Shown here piece after piece: positions 9,925 through 21,322 of a stretch of 64,000 nucleotides of DNA. Within the stretch, counting starts at the first letter, position 1; every line of letters starts with the position of its first letter. Below the pieces are notes generated by a model. That model worked only from the letters and a program-made list of their open reading frames with translations, searched no databases and was not told the DNA's origin. This DNA is from Hygrocybe punicea. Lineage: Eukaryota > Basidiomycota > Agaricomycetes > Agaricales > Hygrophoraceae. A program made the position numbers and the translations under genes. The DNA lies in the NCBI GenBank assembly GCA_963556145.1, contig OY744463.1:6200001-6264000 (forward strand). The letters run 5' to 3'.

Positions 9925-11376
9925 TGTTACGTTTCCAACTCCGCTTCCAACCCCGATGCCCATTCTGATACCCACCATGACGATTCTGCACTGCACACCT
10001 TCCTTTTTCATTTCTTTTTGTCCTTTGTCTTCCTTTCAACGTCATTGTTTCTTCATTCGGACATCCTTGTATTTTCTTGTCCTTGTTCCCTCTTCTTCTA
10101 GAACAATCCAGACCGACCATGGACACATCCCCACGTTACCTTGTTGTACCCGAATAGTCTCCTTGCCGATGGACGTCACCGACATTGTCTTTTCCCTTCG
10201 ATATCTTGTTTACGCTATCCCACGACAAACCGATCACAATGGCTGTACTCCCGACACAGCTCATTACCGTAATTGTTATTGGCAGCATTGCCATCACCTT
10301 CCTGATCGGTTTCTACCTTGTTATGATCTATCTTTGGCATCGGCACCGAAACCCTTCCGCCATTGATACTTCTGACTTCCACCTCGACAATATATCGACA
10401 CGTAATTGTGTTACGTTTCCAACTCCGCTTCCAACCCCGATGCCCATTCCGATACCCACCATGACGATTCTGCACTGCACACCTTCCTTTTTCATTTCAT
10501 TTTGTCCTTTGTATTCTTTTCAACGTCGTTGTTTCTTCATTCGGACATCCTTGTATTTTCTTGTCCTTGTTCCCTCTTCTTCTAGAACAATCCAGACCGA
10601 CCATGGACACATCCCCACGTTACCTTGTTGTACCCGAATAGTCTCCTTGCCGATGGACGTCACCGACATTGTCTTTTCCCTTCGATATCTTGTTTACGCT
10701 ATCCCACGACAAACCGATCACAATGGCTGTACTCCCGACACAGCTCATTACCGTAATTGTTATTGGCAGCATTGCCATCACCTTCCTGATCGGTTTCTAC
10801 CTTGTTATGATCTATCTTTGGCATCGGCACCGAAACCCTTCCGCCATTGATACTTCTGACTTCCACCTCGACAATATATCGACACGTAATTGTGTTACGT
10901 TTCCAACTCCGCTTCCAACCCCGATGCCCATTCCGATACCCACCATGACGATTCTGCACTGCACACCTTCCTTTTTCATTTCATTTTGTCCTTTGTATTC
11001 TTTTCAACGTCGTTGTTTCTTCATTCGGACATCCTTGTATTTTCTTGTCCTTGTTCCCTCTTCTTCTAGAACAATCCAGACCGACCATGGACACATCCCC
11101 ACGTTACCTTGTTGTACCCGAATAGTCTCCTTGCCGATGGACGTCACCGACATTGTCTTTTCCCTTCGATATCTTGTTTACGCTATCCCACGACAAACCG
11201 ATCACAATGGCTGTACTCCCGACACAGCTCATTACCGTAATTGTTATTGGCAGCATTGCCATCACCTTCCTGATCGGTTTCTACCTTGTTATGATCTATC
11301 TTTGGCATCGGCACCGAAACCCTTCCGCCATTGATACTTCTGACTTCCACCTCGACAATATATCGACACATAATTG
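9925..11376 (+). repeat. Three tandem 484-bp A modules
   Basis: TGTTACG occurs at 9925, 10409 and 10893. Units 2 and 3 give identical 221-residue translations offset by 484 bp; unit 1 differs at a few positions (for example CATTCTG against CATTCCG near 9960). The A/A junction reads CACGTAATTG|TGTTACG. Each unit carries the small single-TM ORF MAVLPTQLITV. Confidence 0.9.
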
Positions 11377-12558
11377 ACAATTGCCATTCCCGGATATTTG
11401 GTTTCCATATTCGTACCCTGTGCCCACCATTATCCTCCCTGACGATCCGATGACATTCCTCACCTGCATGCGAACTCTGAACAATCCCTGATCACAGGAC
11501 ATTTCACTGTTCCCTCCAATCCGACCATTGCCGAAGCATATTCTTTTGGACTTCGACCACAGACCATACGACTTCCCCAAACAGTGAACCAACCCCTATT
11601 GCATATTGTTCGCACGACATCGCTTCATTGCAGTACCCGACGACTTGTTCCCACAGCTTGTCACCTGTGCCCATGACTCAAAACCTGGACCCACATTCAT
11701 TTATCCTTTTCCATCGATGATCTCGATACCTCCCACACTCGTTTACAATGATACCCTTTCTTGGACGAATACTGACATCAAGTGGACCTTCTTGTTCCAC
11801 AAACAGGACAAGACACCGCCCCTCGATACGTCATTGACACAGACATCGTCATCCGGTACAGCTTATGCTGTTCACATGTCTGACCTCGACTAGCCCACTG
11901 TCCTAGTTGGTTTTTTCCTCTATACATTCCTTCATTTTCTTTCATACCAACCTTGCCACTATATCCACGCTACCTCAAGACACTCTCATCACCAACCCCA
12001 CACTGGACGATACCCATCTTCAACCCGACCGTGCAATGCACTTGCCAAACTGCACACTTGCCCGTTACAGCAAGTGTAGACCCCGAATTGGCAATTCTGC
12101 ATGTCACATGATCCGATGACAAATCATCCGAGTCATCCGGACCTCTTCTATCCTCAACGACACCCGGGCCTCCAGTTGGATCGCGAGAACATCGACATGA
12201 GGACGCCTCATGTGCGCCTCATGGTGAACACATGGTAGAGTTGGACATGTTGTAGCTTCATGGTTGTATTTCTATTTACCTCCCCTCAAGACCAGTCACT
12301 ATATATACTGTTCTTGTTGTTGGTTCGGACTTTTTCTTCTTTTCCTTTCTTTACGTTTAGTCTGGTTCTTGGGGCAGACTCATCTTGTTTTGAGTAACCC
12401 CCACGGCTCGCAATGACATAGACCTTGACCCCCCCCCCCCTCTTAGCAGTGTTGTCTTAGCTGTAAGCAACAATGAAAACTGCTGTCCTCTCCTCTGGAA
12501 TCCGATCCCTAGTTAAGTTGATTGTTGCCGGAGCCCGCTGCAGAAGCGATCCGTAACA

Positions 12559-13739
12559 AATTGACAATTGCCATTCCCGGATATTTGGTTTCCATATTCA
12601 TACCCTGTGCCCACCATTATCCTCCCTGACGATCCGACGACATTCCTCACCTGCATGCGAACTCTGGACAATCCCCGATCACAAGACATTTCACTGTTCT
12701 CTCTAATCCGACCATCGCCGGAGCATACTCTTTTAGACTTCGACCACAGACCATACGACTTCCCAAACAGTGAACCAACCCCTATCGCATATTGTTCGCA
12801 CGACACCGCTTCAATGCAGTACCCGACGACTTGTTCCCACAGCTTGTCACTCATGCCATGACTCGACACCTGGACCCACGTTCATTTATCCTTTTCCATC
12901 ATGATCTCGATACCTCCCACACTCGTTTACAATGATACCCTTTCTTGGACGAATACCGACATCAAGTGGACCTTCTTGTTCCACAAACAGGACAAGACAT
13001 CGCTCTTCGATACGTCATCAACACAGACATCGTCATCCGGTACAGCTTGTGCTGTTCACATGTCTGACCTCGACTAGCCCACCGTCCTAGTTGGTTTTCC
13101 TTCCACACATTCCTTTGTTTTCTTTCATGCAAACCTTGCCACTACATCCACACCACCTCAAGACATTCTCATCACCAATCCCACACTGGATGATACCCAT
13201 CTTCGACCCGACCGTGCAATGCACTTGCTAGATTGCACACTTGCTTGTTACAGCAAGTGTAGACCCCGAATAGGCAATTCTGCACATCACATGATCCGAT
13301 GACAAATCATCCGAGTCATCTGGACCTCACCTCTCCCTCAATGACACCCGGGCCTCCAGTTGGATCGCGAGAACATCGACATGAGGACGCCTCATGTGCG
13401 CCTCATGGTGAACACATGGTAGAGTTGGACATGTTATGGCTTCATGGTTGTATTTCTATTTACCTCCCCTCAAGACCAGTCACTATATATACTGTTCTTG
13501 TTGTTGGTTCGGACTTTTTCTTCTTTTCCTTTCTTTACGTTTAGTCTGGTTCTTGGGGCAGACTCATCTTGTTTTGGGTAATCCCCATGGCTCGCAATGA
13601 CATTAGACCTTGACCCTCCCCTCTTAGCAGTGTTGTCTTAGTCATAAGCAACAATGAAAGCTGCTGTCCTCTCCTCTGGAATCCGATCCCTAGTTAAGTT
13701 GATTGTTGCCGGAGCCCGCTGCAGAAGCGATCCGTAACA
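12559..13739 (+). repeat. Second tandem copy of module B
   Basis: Follows directly after the first CCGTAACA at 12558 and restarts at AATTGACAATTGCC, the A/B border of a normal LTR-a, then runs through every B landmark to CGATCCGTAACA. It differs from the first B copy by scattered substitutions and small indels (for example the C-run near 12430), so this duplication is older or less homogenised than the A units. Confidence 0.8.
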
Positions 13740-14233
13740 GAAAAGAAAGAAGAAAAAGTCCGAACCAACAACAAGAACAGTAGATATAGTGACTGGTCTT
13801 GAGGGGAGGTAAATGGGAATACAACCATGAAGCTACAACATGTCCAACTACACCATGTGTTCACCATGAGGTGCACATGAGGTGTCCTCATGTTGATGTT
13901 CTCGTGATCCAACTGGAGGCCTGGGTGTCATTGAGGATAGAAGAGGTCCAGATGACTTGGATGATTTGTCATCAGATCATGTGACATGCAGAATTGCCAA
14001 TTCGGGATCTATACTTGCTGTAACAGGCAAGTACACAGTCTGGCAAGGGCAATGCACAGTCAGGTCAAAGAGGGGTATCGTCCAGTGTGGGATTGGTGAA
14101 GGGAATGTCATGAGGTAGTGTGGATATAGCAGCAAGGTTGGTATGAAAGAAAACAAAGAAATGTATGGAGGAAAAACCAACTAGGATAGTGGGCAAGTTG
14201 AGGTCAGACATGTGAACAGCACTTGTTTAGTGG

Positions 14234-14251
14234 GCCAGTGCTGCGCATGGC
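14234..14251 (-). other. Hairpin near the Helitron 3' end
   Basis: GCCAGTGCTGCGCATGGC can fold as GCC/GGC plus GTGC/GCAT around a TGC loop, with one bulged A and one G-T pair. It lies 12 nt from the 3' terminus in Helitron orientation, the usual place for the Helitron terminator hairpin. The stem is short, so this is suggestive only. Positions 14252-14674 are non-coding 3' sequence of the element. Confidence 0.45.
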
Positions 14252-14674
14252 ATGAATGAGTTCTTTTTTCCCCTCCCCACTTCTTTGCTGATTTCAGCAA
14301 TAAGATTAAATTGCATAAATCATGTTACATGTGGCATAAGATACATAGCATGTGTTACATATTGCATATTGCATATTATTCTAATAAGCCCACCTCCCAC
14401 CTCTGTAACATGTAAAAAAAACTACATAGAGTATCTTAAGTCTTTATCAACCTCCTCTCTACCTGCCATCTCCCCTGTGTTGCACCATCATGCAACACTC
14501 TCAGCCATGAAGCAATTGCTCAGGGAGCAACAGGTCAACTGCCAAACACAACTGCCCCCCAAACAGTGTGCTGACAATTAACTCACATTTGCTCAACCTA
14601 CTTCTCCATGACCTTGAATGCTGCACAACAGATTCCCACATGAAGAAAGCCATGCTTGACCTCAAGAAGGATGC

Positions 14675-17600
14675 TCAAAGACTCTGAGCATAAATAGCTA
14701 GTACAAGGTTTCTATTTTTACAGTGTCTGATATCATGGTCTGAAAGTTGTGTAAGGTCAGTGTCTCTGGAACAAGAGTTGCCTGTAATCATTCCATCATG
14801 ATACCATACTTGTTTCTGTGCAGTAATAATGCGTGAGGTGAAATGATATTGACCATGATATACAATACCTCTAAGTTCTAATGTCTTTGTGCAAGTCTCT
14901 GAAACAAATTCTAATCTATGACTGGTTTCAATGTTTTTAAATGGATACTCTAGAATAAGAATATGTGGTGCTTCATTATAAAATACAAGTTGATTCATTC
15001 TGCTGTTGCAATCAGGACATCTTCTATTAGTTTTCTGTGACAAGGTATCAATCCAATTCATGGTAGACTGTTTAATGGTGTCATCAGCATGTAACACAAA
15101 GCCTAGTCTGTCATCAATGGGTTCTTCTGCAAAGTCACATTGAGAACATTCATGTTGAGAAGAGGCTACAATGTCATTGACTTTAAACAACTCCATAGCC
15201 AGATTTGCAACACTGATGCCCATTGTGCCTCTAGGAAAGTCTGTAACATTCATGTTATGCAGTGTAGTCCTAAGATGATCTCTTAGTTGTTCAAATGTTA
15301 CATTTTTGTGCAACACCTCGGAAAAACCATGAGACAATGTGCTCAAACGATCATTCATATGTGTGAATATTGTGGACCACTCTACATGATTGTCTTTCCA
15401 CAGATTGAAGATAATCACTAACAATGAGTCATATGCACAGCTGTAGTCATTTCTGTCCCAGATCAGTCCAGCTGGGGAGTTAATGATCTGTTGCTTGCTT
15501 GTGGATCCTTTGTTGACATGGTCTTTGGTGATCCAAGGCCTTTTAGCTACTGGTTCATTGTTTGTGTCAAGTGAATGTTTTTGAGTTGAAGCAAGAGCAA
15601 CTGACCCTTTTGCTGGGACAAATGAAGTTGCAATTACAGCTGCATTCTGTTTTCCTTTGCCTTTTTCAACCAATTGCCATGGGCTATCAGGAATTGTATG
15701 AGCCAATATTAGTGGATCAGTTGGTGACCATTTAATAGTAGTATCAGTTTTAGCAGGAACATAGTGAATTCCCTTCCACTGCTGAAAGCTTCGAAGCATC
15801 ACAGAGCATGTACCAGCATCAATGTGGTCAGGTAAAGCACCTTCATATCTGATCCTTGTAATCTCATCAAGCAACTCTAGTTCTCTAAATTCTTGTCTGA
15901 GATATCCAGAACAACCTCTAGTGATCACTTTAGTGTCAAAGCCTTGAATTATTACAGTTCTAGCAGCAGAGGCACTTCTAGACAATGATGAATAATATGA
16001 CATGTGATTGAAGCAACTGTTCAAATGCACAACATTGAATGGACGTGTTTTTCCTTGAGCAGCATGAGCAGTCATTGCAAAGTTAGGAAGTACCCAGACT
16101 TGTTGTCTCTCAATGGATTCCTTCAGGTCACTGGGAAACACATACTGAATTGTCTTGGTGTTTTTTACAATGGGCACTACATTGTCAGGAAGTCCTGGAA
16201 TCTGGACCAGCTTTGGAGGTTTGTCCAGTTCAACAAACAAAGTGTCAAGTACTCTTTTGCCATGACTTGCTTTTATTGACTGCCAGCCAACAACAAATCC
16301 CTCTTGTCCTTTTGTAATGCAAAGCTCAGTGGCATCATTGTTGCGAAGCATCACAGGCATACCAAGACATAAGGAGAGTTTTCCAGCAAAGTTGTCAGTT
16401 GCAGCATGTTGCACTTTCCATATCTCTCTTTGTGTGTCAAAGTCTATGTCATTGGATTGATGTATTGCTTTAGATTTAGACTTGTTTCTCACAGAATCCT
16501 TGTCTTTTCCCCACTTGTCAATGGAATAAAAGTTGGTCAAGTTCTGGTTGGTGTCAGAAGCAAATCTTTCACATCCAAGAAGATTAATCTGATCCTTCTG
16601 TGAGTGAATGCCACATATGATAGGAACATTTCTAAACTTCTCGGAGGCAACATTGGGCTGGTCTGGACACTTGCCTACAATTCTGGTTCTCAAAAATTGA
16701 ATATCATGTGCAGTACATTTGCCATAGCGCATGTTGACAAGGGCAGTTCTGAACAATGCATCCTCAGCTGTTTGTGTCCTCTGTCTCATGTTTTCTCTGA
16801 GAATCACAACTGTGGTCACTTGATGCCAGAGTGCTTTTCCAATGGCAGTTTCCTGAGAGTGTGTTGTCAAGGCTGATGTGATCTGAGTGCCAACTGTTCC
16901 ACTGTACAATGGTGCACCTCCAACTGGTGGTAACTGTGCAAAGTCTCCTGCAAATATCATGTTGATTCCACCAAATGGCATGTCATGTATGTTCAAAGCT
17001 TTAGCTAGTCTAGCACTGATTTTGTAGAGATCATGACAAGAAAACATTGAGACTTCATCAATGAAAATATAGTCAACTCCTTCTAGTCTACCTTTGAGCT
17101 GAGCAATGCCCATTGCTTCATTTCTATTTGACATGTTTGGATTGATGCCCAGGAAGTAGTGATAAGTTGAGCCATTTTGCAGAGCTGCAGAAGTACCAGT
17201 AGGACCAAGAATGACAAATCTGTGAGACTCTTGTGCAGTATCAAAGAAATCAACAACTGCTTTGATGACTTGTGATTTTCCAGTACCAGCCATTCCAGCA
17301 ATATTCATTTTCAACTGGTCACTGCTAGAAGATGAAGCATGATTTGCAATGATTCTAAAGGCCCTTTTTTGCTCAGTGTTCAAGCTGAATTTGCTAACTG
17401 TAGCATCAATTAGCTGTTGTCTGTGTGCATTTTCAGCTCTGAAAGTTTGCATCAAGTATGATTGGTCTACAATCATCACATCATTTTCATTTGGATCAGT
17501 ATATGTTTTGTGTGAAGTAGACTTTGAGTTGGCAGGAATGTGTTGATTTCTCTCATCTAGTATTTCTTGTCTCTGTTCATGAACAAGTTGTTTCCATTGA

Positions 17601-20600
17601 GTACCAGGTTGATTCATTTCAACTTCAAGTGGAGCAGAATTTACAGTAATAGAACCATCTGGACATGGATCAAGCCAACCAATATTTCTGACAATGTTTT
17701 CAGTGGCATCCATTTGAGCTTTTATCAGTCTACCATGTTGACCAAGCTCAGAATATTTGTTAGTGCCATAATCTGCATTGTTTTTGTCCTGCTCATAATT
17801 GTCATCTCCAAAGTCACCACCATTTTGAATGTTGTCATCATCCAAGTGTGATATCATGTCTGAAGTCATAAATTGAGGACAAGTACCATCTAACACTGCT
17901 CCTTGTCTAAGCTGAGCAGAATAGTCATCTCTAGCATCAAGGCATTCATATCTCAGATTGAAGTGGTCCATAATTTCTAATTGCCTATCAGTGAATTCAT
18001 GATCAGTGAATGCTTCATCCCATGATTCCAGGTCACTTTTGAGGTCATTGCCAGATCTCCATGGTTTGAACAGAGTGAGCATAGTGGTGCAATAGTATTC
18101 TCTGTCTCCTCTATCACGTCTGGGCAGTGAACCACCAACAAAGTTTGGAACAACATGCTTCTTCTTTTTACTGAATTCTATACAGTGTGTTTCATGTAAT
18201 GGGTGATCTTCTAGGAAAAGCTTGGTATCTTCTTGGACAGACTCAGTGCTATCAGACTCATTATCATTATCCTCTGAATCACATTCTATGAAATTGTCAT
18301 CATCTTTGATGTTGAGATCATCAAATTCTATGCTCAAGTCATTACTGGTAGGTACATTAGATTTTGAAGTTTTTTTGTGAGTTGCAGTTTGTGGCTCAGA
18401 TTCCAGGACATCTAACTCATCATCACTGTTTATTTCATCATGAGGTTTTTGAATGTTTCTCTTGACTCTTTCTGCACCCTGCACCCATTCATATAAATTC
18501 ATGTCTTCAAAATGAGCTGGTCTGTATATATAGTCATGCACAGCAGATAGTCCTATGAATTTTCCCTTTCGATTGTGCAACACTACTTTTTCAGATTCAA
18601 CTTGCATGTCATCATTTACATCTGGATTCCAAGCTTTCTGGACTTCTCTCACATAGTTTCTCCAATAAACAGGAATAAATTTGTGACTGGTGTAATGGTC
18701 AGGGTTGCTAAGCAGATACATTGAAGCCATTGGTACACCAATTTCAAGTTTTGCAGTCAAAGCATTTATGATCTGAGTGATGAGTTTTCTAGCTTTGTCT
18801 TTTCTTGTCATGGATCCTCCAAGCATTTCTGAGTTTCTATCAAACACACTTCTTATGGTATCAAATATGCTATAAGTTTTCAATCCAGGCTTGGTAATAT
18901 AGTCAGAAATATATGCTACAATGGCTTTGATTGCGGTACCAGAAAGAAGACTTGTAATATCAGAATTGCAGCGAAGTAGAAATGTCACAAGTGGTGTCAA
19001 TGTATTAATCCATGCTTCACCCTTTTTCATACTCAATGCACCAGTTTTTGGATCTACTTGTGTTGATTCAAACAAAGGTCTGGGAAATCTAGCTTTGCAT
19101 TTACCATGTTTGTTCATGCAACTGGGTCTATCTTTTCTCTGGACTTTCTCATTGTTTGAACTATTTCTGCCACAATTATGAACATTGGATCGCAATATCA
19201 AATGATCAACCGTGTTATAAAATCTGTCCCACCATAAATTAACTTCTTTGCACTCATTACAATTGTTGGCACTGTTCACATCATGCATACTTTTACACAT
19301 AGGTGGGGGTGCTTCAGGCAGAGTCTGAGTGGGATCCTTATAGTCTTCTTGTTCAGATTTCTGGTTTACTTTAGCTTTGACTTCATACATTGTGCTAGTC
19401 ATGAATTCACCAATGTGCACACTTTCTAGGTACTGAATGAAAGCTTGTTGGAAATCTGAATTTGGATCCATTATTCTATCTCTGATTTCCTGAGGTGAAA
19501 GACATCCTTTGAGCCATAATAGCATGTGCATGTGAAGTGTGAGACGCCCTTGTTGCTCCACTGTGCCATAGTATGCGTTGGTGTTGCCATAAAAGCCAGA
19601 ATGTTTTGAACCAACTCCCAGGACGTGTTTGATAAATAGTTCTACCATAAAGTGAAAGAATCTAGCACCAGCCACAGGATTTTCTGCAATAAGTCTGTAC
19701 TGCTCATCATATTCTCTAAGCTCTGGTGTAAAGGTTTCTTTGGTATCAGCAAAATATAATGACAGTGGATGCATGTTCTCTGCAGGTGAAAATGTAATGA
19801 ACCAGGAAGGTGCACCCGCAAAGGACATCAGAGACCAGACTTCATTTCTCATGTATTTCTTGCTTGTGAGTGATCCTTTTACATGACTTCCTACATGATC
19901 AATATCTTTTATTAATTGGAAACATAGTTTCTCTTCATCTGTTTCTGGAGTGACATGTTCACCATCTTCCATTTTCCTAGCAATGTTATTCAAAATTCCA
20001 AGATCAACATCCATTAATCTTTGTGAAATGTGTTCAAATTTTGCTTTTTCAGCTAATAAATAGCCAGCTGTTGTAGACTCTTTTATCTGCTCATGGTTGA
20101 ATGCAATCAAAGGGAAGTGGGGATCTTTCTGAAACCTCTTGTCATAGTACATTAACAAGTGTCTCTTGTGTTTGACTTCAGAAATCTTGCCTTGAATCAA
20201 TGAGTTACAAATTCCACCAAGTCCATAGGGAAACAACCATGGCATCATTTGAGGGAATAACTGAGGATTATTGTAGATGGATTGTGGATCACTCTCATGT
20301 CCAATTGCCAGAATCTTTTCATTATCCATCAAATGTTTCAAGGCAATGGCTTTTATGGCTTTGATACTTTTGGTTGAGTACTCTTCACCAGTCAGACCAT
20401 GAACTACAAATGGACACATGCCAGTCTCAGTTCCTTCTTCCTCTTCCATGTCATTCACAGCAGTAGCTTCTGAGTTTTTGTTGACAAAGGATTGTCTGTA
20501 CTCCACTACAACTGGTATGTCACTCTCAGGATATTGCTTCAAGTTTTCTTCTGAAATCTCCAAGTCAAAATAGTCACAATGATTCAATTTCAACCAATTC

Positions 20601-21112
20601 AAAGCAGTTGCAACTTTGTTTCTTCTAACAAGCAATGGTGTTCTCTCAAAATCAGACTTGGTAGGTTTGCATGGCCCAGTATAAATGAATGCAAGTACTT
20701 CATCCAACTCATCAACAGGTGGGGGTAAAATGTCATAAATCTTTGGAGTTGGATTGGCAAATGTAATGGCATTTGCTCTCATTTTGTGCATTCCTGAAGA
20801 AACCCTGACAATGCATCTATTGTGTCTCACTCTAACAATTAACAATTGTTCTGCATAAGATAAATTAGTTAATTCATTAGGAATTTGTCCAAGCCATAAA
20901 CCATTTGCCAGAGACATAGCTGGGCATTTTCCTTTGAACAAAGACTTGTAACACTTCTTGCAAATGCCATGGAGATCTTCAATTATTATAGGGCTATCTG
21001 AAGATTCAATTGGATCATTTATTGAGAAGTGCTCTGTTTGAGTTATACCACCTTGTTTCAAACAACTTAAATTCAACTCTGTGTAGCTTTGCAATTGAGA
21101 GACTGGAGTCAA
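14675..21112 (-). CDS. Helitron Rep-helicase polyprotein with C-terminal cysteine peptidase-like domain
   Basis: Rolling-circle transposition protein, 2145 residues from an arbitrary in-frame codon after an upstream TGA. Domains: DUF6570-like N-terminus (CKKCYKSLFKGKCP, then WLGQIPNELTNLSYAEQLL, about 30-180); Helitron Rep region with HUH motif LHMHMLLWL (about 525) and tyrosine motif AYISDYITKPGLKT (about 735); acidic linker (about 900-980); PIF1-family SF1B helicase with Walker A GMAGTGKS (about 1270), FIDEVSMF (about 1355) and HAAQGKT. The C-terminal region has DYSCAYDSLLV (about 1890), CSQC and CPDC pairs, YHFTSRI and VWYHDG (about 2090-2105). This order (Cys, zinc ligands, His, W..DG) resembles a USP-type deubiquitinase; Helitron-borne OTU proteases are established, but a USP assignment is inference. 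The real frame extends upstream to 22165 with two in-frame stops, so the copy is probably inactive. Confidence 0.9.
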   Translation of the reverse strand: MTPVSQLQSYTELNLSCLKQGGITQTEHFSINDPIESSDSPIIIEDLHGICKKCYKSLFKGKCPAMSLANGLWLGQIPNELTNLSYAEQLLIVRVRHNRCIVRVSSGMHKMRANAITFANPTPKIYDILPPPVDELDEVLAFIYTGPCKPTKSDFERTPLLVRRNKVATALNWLKLNHCDYFDLEISEENLKQYPESDIPVVVEYRQSFVNKNSEATAVNDMEEEEGTETGMCPFVVHGLTGEEYSTKSIKAIKAIALKHLMDNEKILAIGHESDPQSIYNNPQLFPQMMPWLFPYGLGGICNSLIQGKISEVKHKRHLLMYYDKRFQKDPHFPLIAFNHEQIKESTTAGYLLAEKAKFEHISQRLMDVDLGILNNIARKMEDGEHVTPETDEEKLCFQLIKDIDHVGSHVKGSLTSKKYMRNEVWSLMSFAGAPSWFITFSPAENMHPLSLYFADTKETFTPELREYDEQYRLIAENPVAGARFFHFMVELFIKHVLGVGSKHSGFYGNTNAYYGTVEQQGRLTLHMHMLLWLKGCLSPQEIRDRIMDPNSDFQQAFIQYLESVHIGEFMTSTMYEVKAKVNQKSEQEDYKDPTQTLPEAPPPMCKSMHDVNSANNCNECKEVNLWWDRFYNTVDHLILRSNVHNCGRNSSNNEKVQRKDRPSCMNKHGKCKARFPRPLFESTQVDPKTGALSMKKGEAWINTLTPLVTFLLRCNSDITSLLSGTAIKAIVAYISDYITKPGLKTYSIFDTIRSVFDRNSEMLGGSMTRKDKARKLITQIINALTAKLEIGVPMASMYLLSNPDHYTSHKFIPVYWRNYVREVQKAWNPDVNDDMQVESEKVVLHNRKGKFIGLSAVHDYIYRPAHFEDMNLYEWVQGAERVKRNIQKPHDEINSDDELDVLESEPQTATHKKTSKSNVPTSNDLSIEFDDLNIKDDDNFIECDSEDNDNESDSTESVQEDTKLFLEDHPLHETHCIEFSKKKKHVVPNFVGGSLPRRDRGDREYYCTTMLTLFKPWRSGNDLKSDLESWDEAFTDHEFTDRQLEIMDHFNLRYECLDARDDYSAQLRQGAVLDGTCPQFMTSDMISHLDDDNIQNGGDFGDDNYEQDKNNADYGTNKYSELGQHGRLIKAQMDATENIVRNIGWLDPCPDGSITVNSAPLEVEMNQPGTQWKQLVHEQRQEILDERNQHIPANSKSTSHKTYTDPNENDVMIVDQSYLMQTFRAENAHRQQLIDATVSKFSLNTEQKRAFRIIANHASSSSSDQLKMNIAGMAGTGKSQVIKAVVDFFDTAQESHRFVILGPTGTSAALQNGSTYHYFLGINPNMSNRNEAMGIAQLKGRLEGVDYIFIDEVSMFSCHDLYKISARLAKALNIHDMPFGGINMIFAGDFAQLPPVGGAPLYSGTVGTQITSALTTHSQETAIGKALWHQVTTVVILRENMRQRTQTAEDALFRTALVNMRYGKCTAHDIQFLRTRIVGKCPDQPNVASEKFRNVPIICGIHSQKDQINLLGCERFASDTNQNLTNFYSIDKWGKDKDSVRNKSKSKAIHQSNDIDFDTQREIWKVQHAATDNFAGKLSLCLGMPVMLRNNDATELCITKGQEGFVVGWQSIKASHGKRVLDTLFVELDKPPKLVQIPGLPDNVVPIVKNTKTIQYVFPSDLKESIERQQVWVLPNFAMTAHAAQGKTRPFNVVHLNSCFNHMSYYSSLSRSASAARTVIIQGFDTKVITRGCSGYLRQEFRELELLDEITRIRYEGALPDHIDAGTCSVMLRSFQQWKGIHYVPAKTDTTIKWSPTDPLILAHTIPDSPWQLVEKGKGKQNAAVIATSFVPAKGSVALASTQKHSLDTNNEPVAKRPWITKDHVNKGSTSKQQIINSPAGLIWDRNDYSCAYDSLLVIIFNLWKDNHVEWSTIFTHMNDRLSTLSHGFSEVLHKNVTFEQLRDHLRTTLHNMNVTDFPRGTMGISVANLAMELFKVNDIVASSQHECSQCDFAEEPIDDRLGFVLHADDTIKQSTMNWIDTLSQKTNRRCPDCNSRMNQLVFYNEAPHILILEYPFKNIETSHRLEFVSETCTKTLELRGIVYHGQYHFTSRIITAQKQVWYHDGMITGNSCSRDTDLTQLSDHDIRHCKNRNLVLAIYAQSL

Positions 21113-21322
21113 TCTTCCTCAGACAGCACAACCAGATTCAATAAATTTGTTGGGAGAGGTATCACCACAAAATCCTGAAATAATGGTGTGTTGTAATTTT
21201 GCTGAAGGTGGATCAGAAGGGAATTGAATATTATCTCTGTATGTTTGAACTGCCATCTGATTTGTTTGTGCATGCTGCTCAGGGTGGTTCATGGTATGTC
21301 TTCTAACTGCATTTAGTGTGTG

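Larger units (their letters stand above)
9925..13739 (+). mobile_element. LTR-a copy with expanded modules (A-A-A-B-B), GAAAA duplication
   Basis: Begins TGTTACG at 9925 and ends CGTAACA at 13739. The direct repeat GAAAA flanks it (9920-9924, 13740-13744). Modules: A at 9925-10408, 10409-10892 and 10893-11376 (exactly 484 bp apart), B at 11377-12558 (ending CCGTAACA) and again at 12559-13739. A normal copy (2193-3857) is A-B, so both modules are amplified within one pair of target duplications. It sits inside the minus-strand LTR-a at a pyrimidine-rich tract. Confidence 0.85.

Noticed and set aside
10185..11334. Two identical 221-aa ORFs
   Set aside because: They read through the A/A junctions of the tandem LTR modules; the frame exists only because of the duplication and does not look like a conserved protein beyond the small TM ORF.
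14225..14229. Canonical Helitron end CTAA a few bases inside the left border
   Set aside because: It would leave ACAAG as extra sequence that is absent from the empty site, so the outer border at 14222 fits better.
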